Shown: positions 1-7,105, counted from the stretch's first letter. The stretch is 9,518 nucleotides of DNA from JAJPJX01 sp964568355 (GCA_964568355.1 CAZMRK010000592.1:1-9518); one strand, 5' to 3'. The notes: generated from the letters alone by a model not told the origin. Translations and numbers: made by a program.

Positions 1-60
1 ACGGTGAGCAATGCAACCGAACCCGACGAGGTGGAAGTGCATGGCGGCCCCGGAGCCTAG
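1..60 (+). CDS. Possible C-terminal tail of an upstream gene (partial)
   Basis: Frame 1 is open from the window edge to a TAG at 58-60 and would encode a tail ending in EVEVHGGPGA. Third positions are GC-rich, as in the genuine genes here. If real, this gene overlaps the start of the following dehydrogenase by 20 bases, a spacing typical of co-transcribed genes. Only 19 residues are visible and no family can be recognised. The open frame could also be chance. Confidence 0.3.
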   Translation, partial: TVSNATEPDEVEVHGGPGA

Positions 61-769
61 CCTCGCCGGAAAAGTGGTGCTGGTGACCGGTGCGGCCAAA
101 CGCATCGGGCGCGGCATCGCACTGGCCCTGGCGCGGGAAGGGGCGCGGGTGGCGATTCATTACCATCAGTCCGAAGCAGAAGCGCGTCAGACCGCTCGCG
201 AGTGCGACGCGGCGCTCTTTCGGGCGAATCTCGAACGGGTGCCGGAGATCGCCGCGATGTTCGCTGAGGTCGAACGGCACTTCGGCCGGTTGGACGGTCT
301 GGTAAACAATGCTGCCCGCTTCACCCGCCTGGATCCGCTCGAGATCACGGAAGCCGACTGGGATTTTATCCACAGCGTGAACCTGAAGGCAGTCTTTTTT
401 TGCTGCCAGCACGGCGCCCGGCTCATGCACCGCTCCGGGGGCGGCCGGATCGTTAACATCAGTTCTCTGGGCGGCATCCGTCCCTGGGCCGCGCACGCGC
501 ACTATTGCGCCTCGAAGGCCGGCGTCATCATGCTGACGCGCGCCTTGGCCAAGGCTTTCGCGCCCGAAATCACCGTAAACTCCGTGGCCCCCGGCGTGAT
601 CGGAGCCGATGACCTGGATGACCGCCGCGCTTCCATGATCGAAGCGACGCCGGCCCGGCGCGCTGGTACGCCGGAAGAAGTCGCACAAGCCGTGCTCTAT
701 TTCCTTAAGGCGGGGGATTTCATCACCGGGCAAACCCTTGCGGTCGATGGCGGTTTGAGCCAGCGGTAG
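41..769 (+). CDS. Short-chain dehydrogenase/reductase, pteridine reductase-like
   Basis: This is a classical SDR of 242 residues: a single Rossmann domain that uses NAD(P)H to reduce or oxidise a carbonyl or similar group in the cytoplasm. The N-terminal cofactor motif TGAAKRIG is at residues 16-23, the NNAA motif at 89-92, and the catalytic set is Asn114, Ser142, Tyr155 and Lys159 (YCASK). The C-terminal VDGGLS is typical. The KRIG cofactor loop and the IHYHQSEAEA segment after the second strand resemble pteridine reductases (FolM/PTR1) and suggest NADPH preference. However, the position of the active-site Asp of PTR1/FolM, 13 residues before the Tyr, is Ser here as in ordinary SDRs, so the substrate is not settled. 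The start at 41 is chosen because GAGGTGG ends about 6 bases before it. An in-frame ATG at 11 is possible but would add an unconserved 10-residue leader. Confidence 0.85.
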   Translation: MAAPEPSLAGKVVLVTGAAKRIGRGIALALAREGARVAIHYHQSEAEARQTARECDAALFRANLERVPEIAAMFAEVERHFGRLDGLVNNAARFTRLDPLEITEADWDFIHSVNLKAVFFCCQHGARLMHRSGGGRIVNISSLGGIRPWAAHAHYCASKAGVIMLTRALAKAFAPEITVNSVAPGVIGADDLDDRRASMIEATPARRAGTPEEVAQAVLYFLKAGDFITGQTLAVDGGLSQR

Positions 770-795
770 GGCCGGATCGCGGAAACCATCCAGAA

Positions 796-815
796 CGTCG
801 ACGAGAGCGTCGACG
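796..815. terminator. Hairpin between converging genes, possible bidirectional terminator
   Basis: The self-complementary octamer CGTCGACG occurs at 796-803 and again at 808-815, separated by AGAG. It can fold into an 8-bp perfect stem with a 4-base loop on either strand. It lies in the 88-base gap between the 3' ends of the SDR gene (plus) and the PH-domain gene (minus), where a shared terminator would be expected. No T-tract follows on either side, so a canonical intrinsic terminator is not shown. A weaker GCGC-TGAA-GCGC hairpin follows at 820-831. Confidence 0.35.
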
Positions 816-857
816 CGGCGCGCTGAAGCGCACGCTACGGCGGGTGCAGGCAGTGCA

Positions 858-1328
858 CTAGACGCCGGTTTCGGGCGGAGAGGCTGGGGGTGGTGGCACT
901 GCCCGCCGCGATCCGGCCAGGATCAGGTCCGCTATTTCCCGCGGCCGGTCGATTCCAGCGATCGTCACCGGGCCGCTTTCGCTCGCCGTCTCGAAGGAGA
1001 GATCGCCGGTCCGCATCAGGCGCTGACCAAAGGTCTGCTGTACGGAGACATCCTGCACCTTCATCAGGTCCATCGTGCGCCGGGATTTGGAAAACAGCCC
1101 ACGCTCCAGAGTCAGGCGGTCGTCGTGCAGCGTCAGGCTGATGAGTTGGCGCTGGATGTGCTTCTGCAGCGGCACCAGGAAGAACACCAGGGGGACGGCC
1201 ATCACCCAGCGGGGTTTGTCCTGCCAGTAGCGGAAATAGAGGAAGACACCCGCCAGGAATACCAGCACCGCGAAAATGTACCACAGCCGGATCGTTTTGA
1301 AGCTCGAACGAACGACGCGTGTTTCCAT
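858..1328 (-). CDS. Membrane-anchored bacterial PH-domain-like protein
   Basis: This protein of 156 residues has two hydrophobic segments near the N-terminus (about 16-32 and 41-54). They are joined by a short polar loop and followed by a soluble, probably cytoplasmic domain (about 60-138). That domain resembles the bPH_2 family (YdbS/YdbT type): an RQLISLTLHDDRLTLERGLF strand pair, then a RRTMDLMKVQDVSVQQ segment and a TGDLSFET strand. The tail is proline-rich (PPPPASPP, 145-152). Proteins of this build have no known enzymatic activity and are usually annotated only by domain. The ATG at 1328 places the start directly before the first membrane segment. The frame stays open upstream to 1526, but that extension is low-quality sequence and would overlap the divergent propeller gene. 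It converges on the SDR gene and diverges from the propeller gene across 66 bases. Confidence 0.75.
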   Translation of the reverse strand: METRVVRSSFKTIRLWYIFAVLVFLAGVFLYFRYWQDKPRWVMAVPLVFFLVPLQKHIQRQLISLTLHDDRLTLERGLFSKSRRTMDLMKVQDVSVQQTFGQRLMRTGDLSFETASESGPVTIAGIDRPREIADLILAGSRRAVPPPPASPPETGV

Positions 1329-1337
1329 TTGGAGCCA

Positions 1338-1343
1338 ATTGTA
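1338..1343 (-). promoter_or_regulatory. -10 box (TACAAT) for the PH-domain gene
   Basis: On the minus strand, TACAAT (5 of 6 matches to TATAAT) ends 9 bases before the ATG at 1328. A start point 7 bases downstream of the hexamer would leave a leader of about 3 bases. No Shine-Dalgarno is visible, which fits a leaderless or near-leaderless mRNA. No good -35 hexamer is seen 17 bases upstream. Confidence 0.4.
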
Positions 1344-1394
1344 CCGCGCGATCCGGGAGGCCAGGCCGCCGTTTGGTAAGCTGGAGGACCAGCC

Positions 1395-2516
1395 ATGTCC
1401 ACGCCCGGCGGAAAAGGTTCCGTATCTCCCTCTGAGCACTCCCACTATCAGGACCGCGTGACCGATGCGTCGATCCACCAGTTGACGTCCCATCCGTCCA
1501 TCAATCACCCCACCTATTTTCTGCAAAGCTCATTCTTTCCCGATGGGCGTACGTTGATCTTCACCTCTTACCGCACGGGGAGCGCGCAGCTTTTCGAGGT
1601 GGGATTTCCCGATGGCGAGATCCGCCAGTTGACCGAAGGTCCCGCCATCCATCCGTTCTCGCCGGCCATTCATCCGGATGGCGGCCGTATCTTCTTCGTT
1701 CGCGGCGGCGAGATCTGGGCTATCGACCGCGCTACTCTGGCGGAGACCTGCATCACCTCGTTCCCCGGCGCGCAGTTGGGCGAATGCTCGCTTGCGCCCG
1801 GAGGCGAGTGGCTGACTGCCGCCGTGAAACAGGGCTCGCAGTGCGGTCTGGTGGCGGGCCGCGCCGATGGCTCCGCCTGGCATTTGATCCCCTTTCCGCG
1901 CACGGTCATCCATCCCCAGTTCCACCCGCTCGATCCCGACTGGATCGAATTTTCCGGCGACCCCGCTCCACGCATGCATCGTGTCCGCCGCGACGGCTCC
2001 GGGCTCGAATGCCTCTACCAGCACGGCAACGACGAATTCGTTGTTCACGAAACCTTTCTCGGCCGCACGGGAGACCTGGTGTTCACCGTCTGGCCCAAGT
2101 CTCTCCGCCGGATGGATTGGAGCACGCGCCAGATCCACACCATCGTGGATTTCAATTGCTGGCACATCACCCCCAATCGGGCGGGTGACACCGTGCTCTG
2201 CGACACGAACCATCCCGATGAGGGGCTCTTCCTGGTGGACGTAGCGACCGGCGGCCGCCGCCGTATCTGTCTTTCCGATTCGAGCAATCAGGGTACGCAG
2301 TGGAAGACCTCCCGCTATGCCCTGGCCGAAGACTTTGCCGCCGCCCGCAGTTCCGCCAAGAGCGGCGCTCTGAGCTGGATGGAGGTCGCCACAGATTCGG
2401 TCTACGGCCCCCAGTGGACCCACCCGCACCCGGCCTTCTCGCCGGACGAGAAACGGGTGACCTTCGCCAGCGATCGCACGGGCCACACGCAGGTCTACGT
2501 CGTCGAACTTAGCTGA
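1395..2516 (+). CDS. Oligogalacturonate lyase (PL22)-like beta-propeller protein
   Basis: This cytoplasmic-type protein of 373 residues has no signal peptide and is built from WD40/TolB-like propeller blades. Recurrent FFPDGRTLIFTSYRTG, IHPDGGRIFFVRGGEIWAID and FSPDEKRVTFASDRTG blade strands are visible. The order of features matches oligogalacturonate lyase (PF14583, family PL22), which beta-eliminates small pectin oligomers in the cytoplasm using Mn2+. These features are an N-terminal NHPTYFLQSSFFPDGRTL segment, the HETF motif with His218, His257 in CWH, and a C-terminal QWTHPH cluster (Gln340, His343, His345). In the characterised Yersinia enzyme the metal is held, as I recall, by three His and one Gln in the same Q-x2-H-x-H plus upstream His pattern. 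The start is well supported: GGAGGA at 1383-1388 lies 6 bases before the ATG. Overall similarity looks distant from true enterobacterial lyases, so the substrate is inferred. A generic PD40/TolB-like protein is the alternative. No pectinase or uronate gene is nearby. Confidence 0.75.
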   Translation: MSTPGGKGSVSPSEHSHYQDRVTDASIHQLTSHPSINHPTYFLQSSFFPDGRTLIFTSYRTGSAQLFEVGFPDGEIRQLTEGPAIHPFSPAIHPDGGRIFFVRGGEIWAIDRATLAETCITSFPGAQLGECSLAPGGEWLTAAVKQGSQCGLVAGRADGSAWHLIPFPRTVIHPQFHPLDPDWIEFSGDPAPRMHRVRRDGSGLECLYQHGNDEFVVHETFLGRTGDLVFTVWPKSLRRMDWSTRQIHTIVDFNCWHITPNRAGDTVLCDTNHPDEGLFLVDVATGGRRRICLSDSSNQGTQWKTSRYALAEDFAAARSSAKSGALSWMEVATDSVYGPQWTHPHPAFSPDEKRVTFASDRTGHTQVYVVELS

Positions 2517-2527
2517 ATCGGTCCGCC

Positions 2528-2558
2528 TTGGTTTGAATCCGCAGCAGGTCGCTATACT
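2528..2558 (+). promoter_or_regulatory. Promoter with TATACT -10 for the peptidase/two-component operon
   Basis: TATACT at 2553-2558 matches the -10 consensus at 5 of 6 positions. A weak -35 candidate, TTGGTT at 2528-2533, has a 19-base spacer, longer than ideal. The expected start point is near 2565. That places transcription start essentially at the GTG at 2566 or 7 bases before the ATG at 2572, leaving no room for a ribosome binding site. It lies in the 55-base gap after the propeller gene. Confidence 0.5.
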
Positions 2559-2571
2559 GAAAAGCGTGCGG

Positions 2572-3870
2572 ATGGTCTCCTTCGGTCTCTGCGTCCTGGC
2601 CCTCTGCGCTGCGGCGCTTCTCGCGTCCCAGCCGGATGCGGTGTATCGCGCGCGCCGCGAACATCTGCGTAAGGACCTGCCCGAGGGCGTGACGGTCCTG
2701 TTCGGACGTACGGAGAAAGATAATGACGACCTGCGCAGCGGCTTCTTCCAGGAACCGAACTTCTACTATTTGACCGGCTGGCTCGAGCCGGGCGCGATTC
2801 TGCTGCTTGCTCCGCTACCCGCGGATCGGGACTCTCCCGGATATGGGGCCCGTTCCGCCATGCCGCGGGAGATTCTGTTTCTGCCGCAGCGTAGTCTGGA
2901 ACAGGAAAAATGGACCGGGCGCAAATTAGGCCCCGACGATCCCGACGTCCGCCGGCGCACTGGTTTCGATACCGTGCTGCCGGCAGAGAGCCTGGAAGCC
3001 GAACTGCACAAGATGCTGGAGCAGTACCCGCGCCTCTATACGCTCAAAGGACGCAGCGAAGCAGCCAAGCTCCAGTCGCTGGCGCCCTTGCGCGACATCG
3101 GGGACGCCGGTCCGGCAATTGCCCGTTTGCGCATGAAAAAGTCGCCGGAAGAACTGGCTCTGCTCGAAAAAGCTGCCGCTGCCACGATCGAAGCCCATCG
3201 GGCCGCCTGGCGCCGGATCGCTGCGGGGGTGCACGAGTATCAAATCGCCGCTACCATGGTGGAAGTCTATGCCGACCGCGGCTGCGAGCGCAGCTCCTAC
3301 GCGCCTATCGTGGGCTCGGGCCCCAATTCGGTGATCCTGCACTACTCGCGAAACAGCCGCCGCATGGACCGCGGCGAGCTCCTCCTGATGGACGTGGGCG
3401 CCGAGTGTGCCGGATATGCGGCCGATATCACGCGCACGGTGCCTGTAGGCGGCCACTTCAGCCGTCGGCAGCGGGAAATCTATGAGATCGTGCTGGGGGC
3501 GCAAAAAGCGGTGATCGCGGCCGTCAAGCCCGGCATGAACCTGGGCAAGACGGCGCCTGACAGCCTCTACAAAGTGGCTTACGAGTACATCAATTCGCAC
3601 GGCAAAGACCTGCACGGCGAGCCGTTGGGCAAGTATTTTACTCACGGCATCGGCCATCACGTCGGCCTGGAAGTTCACGATGCCAATGATCCTGCGACTC
3701 CCCTGGCCGAGGGCATGGTGATCACGGTCGAGCCCGGCATCTACATCCCGGAAGAAAATATAGGTATCCGGATCGAAGACATGGTGCTGGTCACGCGGAC
3801 CGGCGCGCGGGTTCTGAGCGCGGGTCTTCCTCGCGAGCCGGGCGAGATTGAGAAAGCGGTCGCGCGGTAA
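2572..3870 (+). CDS. pepP: Xaa-Pro aminopeptidase (M24B), probably exported
   Basis: This metallopeptidase of 432 residues removes the N-terminal residue from peptides with proline second. The N-terminal domain (about 25-175) is the aminopeptidase P N domain, with FYYLTGWLEPGAILLL. The C-terminal pita-bread domain carries all five dinuclear metal ligands: Asp274 (LLMDVGAE), Asp285 (AADITRT), His362 (GIGHHVGLEVHD), Glu387 (VEPGIY) and Glu402 (IRIED). His358 and His369 match the other conserved active-site histidines. Length fits the family (about 440). Unlike E. coli PepP, it begins with a hydrophobic stretch (about residues 2-19, SFGLCVLALCAAALLA) that looks like a Sec signal, so it probably acts outside the cytoplasm. 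No lipobox is evident. The start is ambiguous: ATG 2572 or GTG 2566, both without a Shine-Dalgarno and right behind a -10 box. A TTG at 2533 lies upstream of that promoter and is unlikely. The stop is one base before the kinase ATG. Confidence 0.88.
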   Translation: MVSFGLCVLALCAAALLASQPDAVYRARREHLRKDLPEGVTVLFGRTEKDNDDLRSGFFQEPNFYYLTGWLEPGAILLLAPLPADRDSPGYGARSAMPREILFLPQRSLEQEKWTGRKLGPDDPDVRRRTGFDTVLPAESLEAELHKMLEQYPRLYTLKGRSEAAKLQSLAPLRDIGDAGPAIARLRMKKSPEELALLEKAAAATIEAHRAAWRRIAAGVHEYQIAATMVEVYADRGCERSSYAPIVGSGPNSVILHYSRNSRRMDRGELLLMDVGAECAGYAADITRTVPVGGHFSRRQREIYEIVLGAQKAVIAAVKPGMNLGKTAPDSLYKVAYEYINSHGKDLHGEPLGKYFTHGIGHHVGLEVHDANDPATPLAEGMVITVEPGIYIPEENIGIRIEDMVLVTRTGARVLSAGLPREPGEIEKAVAR

Positions 3871-3871
3871 G

Positions 3872-5731
3872 ATGTGGCGGTTCTCTCGGCAGACCGGAGC
3901 GTATGTAGGCTTGCTGGCCGGCGGATTCGTGGTTGCCGTGGCGGCGAGCTGGACCGGCCTCGGTGCGCAGATGGACAACAACGCCTATGACTTCATGTTC
4001 CGCCTGCATCGGCCGCGACCCTGGCAGACCGAGACGATTCTCCTCACCATTGACGAGTTGACCCTCCAGGCGGTCCACGGCATTCGCGGTATTCGCGCTC
4101 CTCTGGCGCGCGGGTTGGAGGCGATCGCCAAAGCTCCTCCCAAGGCAGTGGCAATCGACTTGATTTTTGCCGATGAAAGCAATCCGGCCGATGACGCCAG
4201 GTTGGAAGCAGCGTTCCGCGCCACACCGAACCTCGTGCTTCCCTGCGAGCTGATCCAGCAAGGCAAGCTCTGGGAGGACCCGCTGCCGCGCTTCGGCCGG
4301 TATGCCGCCGGTGTCGGCCATGTGCACGCGCAGCCCGACGATCTGGACGCGGTCAGCCGTGCCATCCCGCTGGAGAAGGCCACGGACCGGGAGCGGCGTT
4401 GGGCGCTTCCGCTGGAAGCTTACCGGGTGAGCCGCGGGGCCACGATTGTGGAGTCACCCAACGACCTCCAGGTGGGCGGCGTGCTGATCCCCTCGCGCTA
4501 CGCCGAGGGGCGCCTCATGCGCATCCGTTATGTGCCTCCCGGGATGCCGCCCATCCCGCAGGTTTCGCTGAAAGATCTGCTGGCTGATGAACGGCTGGCC
4601 GCACGTTTCCACAATCGGGTGGTTTTTGTAGGCGTGATTGCCCAATCGGAGATGAAGGACCGCCTGGCAACGCCTTATTCGTTTGGAAGCTACATGCCGG
4701 GGATCGAGATCCTGGCCAATGCCTTCGAAACCATCGCCCAGGGACATTTCATCACCGATGCGCCTCACTGGTCGGTGCTCGCGGCGAGCCTTCTGTTTGT
4801 GGCCGCGGCCGGTGTGATCTTCGCATACTTGCCCGGATGGCAGGCCTATGCCGCGGGCGTGACGGTGCTGCTGGCGGCCAACCTGCTGCCTTACTTCTTC
4901 TTTACGCGCCAGATCGTCTTTTCTTTTGTCACGCCGGTCTCCGCCGCGTGGGTCTCGATGATCAGCGCCGCCGGCTACCAGACGCTGGTGGTTCGCCGCC
5001 GCTTGCGCAAGGCCGAAGCCGAGCGCGTTCGCTATCAGCAGGCGATGCACTTCGTCACCCACGAGATGCGCACGCCGCTTACCGCGATCCAGGGATCGAG
5101 CGAACTGATCAGCCGCTATACCATGCCGGATGAGAAGCGCAAGCAGATCGCCCAGTTGATCAACTCCGAATCCAAGCGCCTGGGCCGCATGATCGAGATC
5201 TTTCTCAACGTGGAGCGCCTTTCGGCCGGCGAAATGGAATTGAAACAGGAGCGCTTCGGCGTGGCTACGCTCATGTCCGGCTGCGTAGACCGGGTGCGCC
5301 CGCTGGCCGACCGCAAGCACATCCGCATCACCCTGGAGTCTCCCACGGAAGACCTCGCCCTGGTAGGCGACCGTGAGTTGATGGAATATGCGTTCTATAA
5401 CCTGCTAACCAATGCCATCAAATATTCGCCTCAGGATACGGAGGTAACGGCCTTCGCCCGGCGCTCGGAGACACACGTCCGCATTTCGGTGCAGGATCAG
5501 GGAATCGGAATGGATCAGAAAGAAGTTAAGAAGATTTTTCAGAAGTTTTACCGCACCAGGAAAGCCGAGGAATCGGGCGAGGCTGGAACGGGAATCGGCC
5601 TTTCCATCGTCGAGCAGATCGTGGTGCAGCACGGCGGCGCCATCGATGTGGTGAGCCGGCCTGGATTAGGGTCCTGCTTTACGCTGGTTCTGCCGACGCC
5701 GGTTGCCGCCGCACTTGCGGAACAGCATTGA
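3872..5731 (+). CDS. CHASE2-domain sensor histidine kinase
   Basis: This membrane sensor kinase has 619 residues. A single N-terminal membrane segment (about 11-28) leads to an extracytoplasmic CHASE2 domain (about 34-295, with DNNAYDFMFRLHRPRP, PKAVAIDLIFADES and VVFVGVIAQSEMKDRLATPY). Three closely spaced membrane helices follow (about 300-318, 323-344, 348-370). This topology is typical for CHASE2 proteins. The kinase core is complete: H-box THEMRTPL with His397, N-box NLLTNAIKYS (Asn510/Asn514), G1 box DQGIGM (Asp542), F-box FQKFYR, and G2 box GTGIGLS (572-578). It should autophosphorylate on His397 and pass phosphate to the adjoining NtrC-like regulator. The ligand is unknown; CHASE2 is a predicted sensor domain without a general ligand. 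The ATG at 3872 is one base after the peptidase stop (TAA-G-ATG), indicating translational coupling; an upstream TTG at 3848 would overlap the peptidase. The stop TGA overlaps the next ATG. Confidence 0.92.
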   Translation: MWRFSRQTGAYVGLLAGGFVVAVAASWTGLGAQMDNNAYDFMFRLHRPRPWQTETILLTIDELTLQAVHGIRGIRAPLARGLEAIAKAPPKAVAIDLIFADESNPADDARLEAAFRATPNLVLPCELIQQGKLWEDPLPRFGRYAAGVGHVHAQPDDLDAVSRAIPLEKATDRERRWALPLEAYRVSRGATIVESPNDLQVGGVLIPSRYAEGRLMRIRYVPPGMPPIPQVSLKDLLADERLAARFHNRVVFVGVIAQSEMKDRLATPYSFGSYMPGIEILANAFETIAQGHFITDAPHWSVLAASLLFVAAAGVIFAYLPGWQAYAAGVTVLLAANLLPYFFFTRQIVFSFVTPVSAAWVSMISAAGYQTLVVRRRLRKAEAERVRYQQAMHFVTHEMRTPLTAIQGSSELISRYTMPDEKRKQIAQLINSESKRLGRMIEIFLNVERLSAGEMELKQERFGVATLMSGCVDRVRPLADRKHIRITLESPTEDLALVGDRELMEYAFYNLLTNAIKYSPQDTEVTAFARRSETHVRISVQDQGIGMDQKEVKKIFQKFYRTRKAEESGEAGTGIGLSIVEQIVVQHGGAIDVVSRPGLGSCFTLVLPTPVAAALAEQH

Positions 5732-7041
5732 TGCCAAAACTACTGGTTGTTGAAGACGATCCCGCGGTTCGGACTACGCTGGTGACCTTCCTGGAGCTGG
5801 AAGGCTATGTGGTCGATGCCGTCTCCTCCACCGAGGAGGCGCTGGAGCGTCTCGAGCAGTCCTCCTATCCGATCGTGATCTCGGATATCTACATCGATCA
5901 GCGCACCGGTCTGGACGTGCTCGATGCCGCCCGGCGGCGCGACCCGCGCTGCTCCGTTATTCTGATGACCGCGCGGGGCACGATGGAAACCGTGATGGCG
6001 GCCACGCGCGGCGGGGCCTTTGACTACGTGGCCAAGCCTTTCGATCTCGACCGGATGCTCGAAACGGTCAAGCGCGCCGAGGAGTCGCTGCAGGCCGAAG
6101 AAGAAGACGTGGGGCCGGACGACCTGCCGGAGACCGAGATGATCGGCAGTTCGGCCGCCATGGTCGAGATTTACAAAACTGCTTCCCGGGTAGCGCCCAC
6201 CGATGCCACCGTGCTGATTGTGGGCGAGACCGGCACCGGCAAGGAACTGGTGGCGCGCATGGTCCACCGCTTCAGCCCCCGCGCCTCCCAGCCGTTCGTT
6301 CCGGTGGATTGCGCTTCCATCGCTCCCACGCTGCTCGAAAGCGAGTTGTTCGGCACGCTCAAGGGCGCCTACACCGGAGCCGATCGCGACCGCATGGGCG
6401 TTTTCGAGGCCGCCAATCGCGGTACGGTGCTGCTCGACGAGATCGGCGACATCGAGCTCAATTTCCAGGTCAAGCTGCTGCGCTTTCTGCAGGAACGGGA
6501 GATCCGCCCGGTAGGCGCTTCCCGCTCCAAGCAGGTGGATGTGCGTGTGCTCGCCGCCACCAACCGCGACCTCCAGAAAATGGTGGAGGAAGGCAAGTTT
6601 CGCGAGGACCTGTGGTTTCGCCTCAATGTCGTGCGCATCGTGATTCCGCCGCTGCGGGAACGCCGCGGGGACGTGCCGCTGCTCGCGCGGGCCTTTCTCA
6701 ATAAGTACAACTCCCGTTACCAGCGCGAAGTCCGATTGCTCGAATCGGGCATGAAAGCGCTCCAGGAGTACACCTGGCCAGGCAACGTGCGCCAGTTGCA
6801 GCACCTGATGGAGCGCCTGACGATCCTCGCGCCCAACGACCGCATCGACGATGACGCCGTACTCGGGGCCCTTAGCGTGATGGAATCCCGCGAGCACCCG
6901 GTAGAAACTCTGGCCGAGGCCGAAGAAGAGCAGATCCGCCGCGTGCTGGTCGCCACCGGAGGCAACAAGAGCCGCGCCGCACAGATCCTGGGCATCGAGC
7001 GCAAGACGCTCTACCGCAAACTGGAGCGCATGAAGCTGTAG
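5731..7041 (+). CDS. NtrC-family sigma-54-dependent response regulator
   Basis: This transcription activator of 436 residues has the three standard parts. The receiver domain (1-118) has the acidic pair Asp9/Asp10, phospho-acceptor Asp52, Thr80 and Lys102. The AAA+ sigma-54 interaction domain (about 137-365) has Walker A GETGTGKE (165-172), the sigma-54 contact loop GAYTGA (212-217, Tyr instead of the commoner Phe), and Walker B LLDEIGD (234-240). It also has Asn278, the arginine-finger region REDLWFRLN (291-299) and sensor II WPGNVRQL (349-356). A Fis-type helix-turn-helix closes the protein (about 398-434, GNKSRAAQILGIERKTLYRK). All key residues are present, so it should work as an ATP-driven activator of sigma-54 promoters once phosphorylated. 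Its ATG overlaps the kinase stop codon (TGATG), so the kinase is the obvious cognate partner. I saw no clear -24/-12 sigma-54 promoter in the window, so its targets probably lie elsewhere. Confidence 0.95.
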   Translation: MPKLLVVEDDPAVRTTLVTFLELEGYVVDAVSSTEEALERLEQSSYPIVISDIYIDQRTGLDVLDAARRRDPRCSVILMTARGTMETVMAATRGGAFDYVAKPFDLDRMLETVKRAEESLQAEEEDVGPDDLPETEMIGSSAAMVEIYKTASRVAPTDATVLIVGETGTGKELVARMVHRFSPRASQPFVPVDCASIAPTLLESELFGTLKGAYTGADRDRMGVFEAANRGTVLLDEIGDIELNFQVKLLRFLQEREIRPVGASRSKQVDVRVLAATNRDLQKMVEEGKFREDLWFRLNVVRIVIPPLRERRGDVPLLARAFLNKYNSRYQREVRLLESGMKALQEYTWPGNVRQLQHLMERLTILAPNDRIDDDAVLGALSVMESREHPVETLAEAEEEQIRRVLVATGGNKSRAAQILGIERKTLYRKLERMKL

Positions 7042-7064
7042 CGCGGCGGGGTCAGTCGCCGCGC
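7041..7064 (+). terminator. Perfect GC-rich hairpin directly after the regulator gene
   Basis: GCGCGGCG (7041-7048) and CGCCGCGC (7057-7064) are exact reverse complements separated by an 8-base loop, GGGTCAGT. The stem starts on the last base of the regulator's TAG stop codon, the right place for the end of the three-gene operon. No run of T follows (AAGAGCG), so it may act as a factor-assisted terminator or a 3' stabiliser instead of a classic intrinsic terminator. Confidence 0.5.
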
Positions 7065-7105
7065 AAGAGCGTCGATTGTCAATCCGAGCCCTGATCTCGC
7101 TGTGA

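Noticed and set aside
890..1379. Plus-strand open frames across the PH-domain gene
   Set aside because: Arg/Ser/Pro-rich shadow translations without a ribosome binding site or family resemblance.
1371..1388. TAAGCT at 1377-1382 as a -10 box for the propeller gene
   Set aside because: Only 3 of 6 matches and it abuts the Shine-Dalgarno; no -35 partner. The gene's promoter remains unlocated in the 66-base divergent gap.
1329..1526. N-terminal extension of the PH-domain protein to a start at 1526
   Set aside because: It would overlap the well-supported start of the divergent propeller gene, contains its promoter region, and its translation is not conserved in character.
1530..2486. A 318-codon minus-strand open frame opposite the propeller gene
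   Set aside because: The plus frame has a strong Shine-Dalgarno and blade repeats; the antisense translation is low-complexity and unlike any family.
2926..3981. A 351-codon minus-strand open frame opposite the aminopeptidase
   Set aside because: The plus-strand frame carries all M24B metal ligands; the antisense product has no recognisable motif and spans two real genes.
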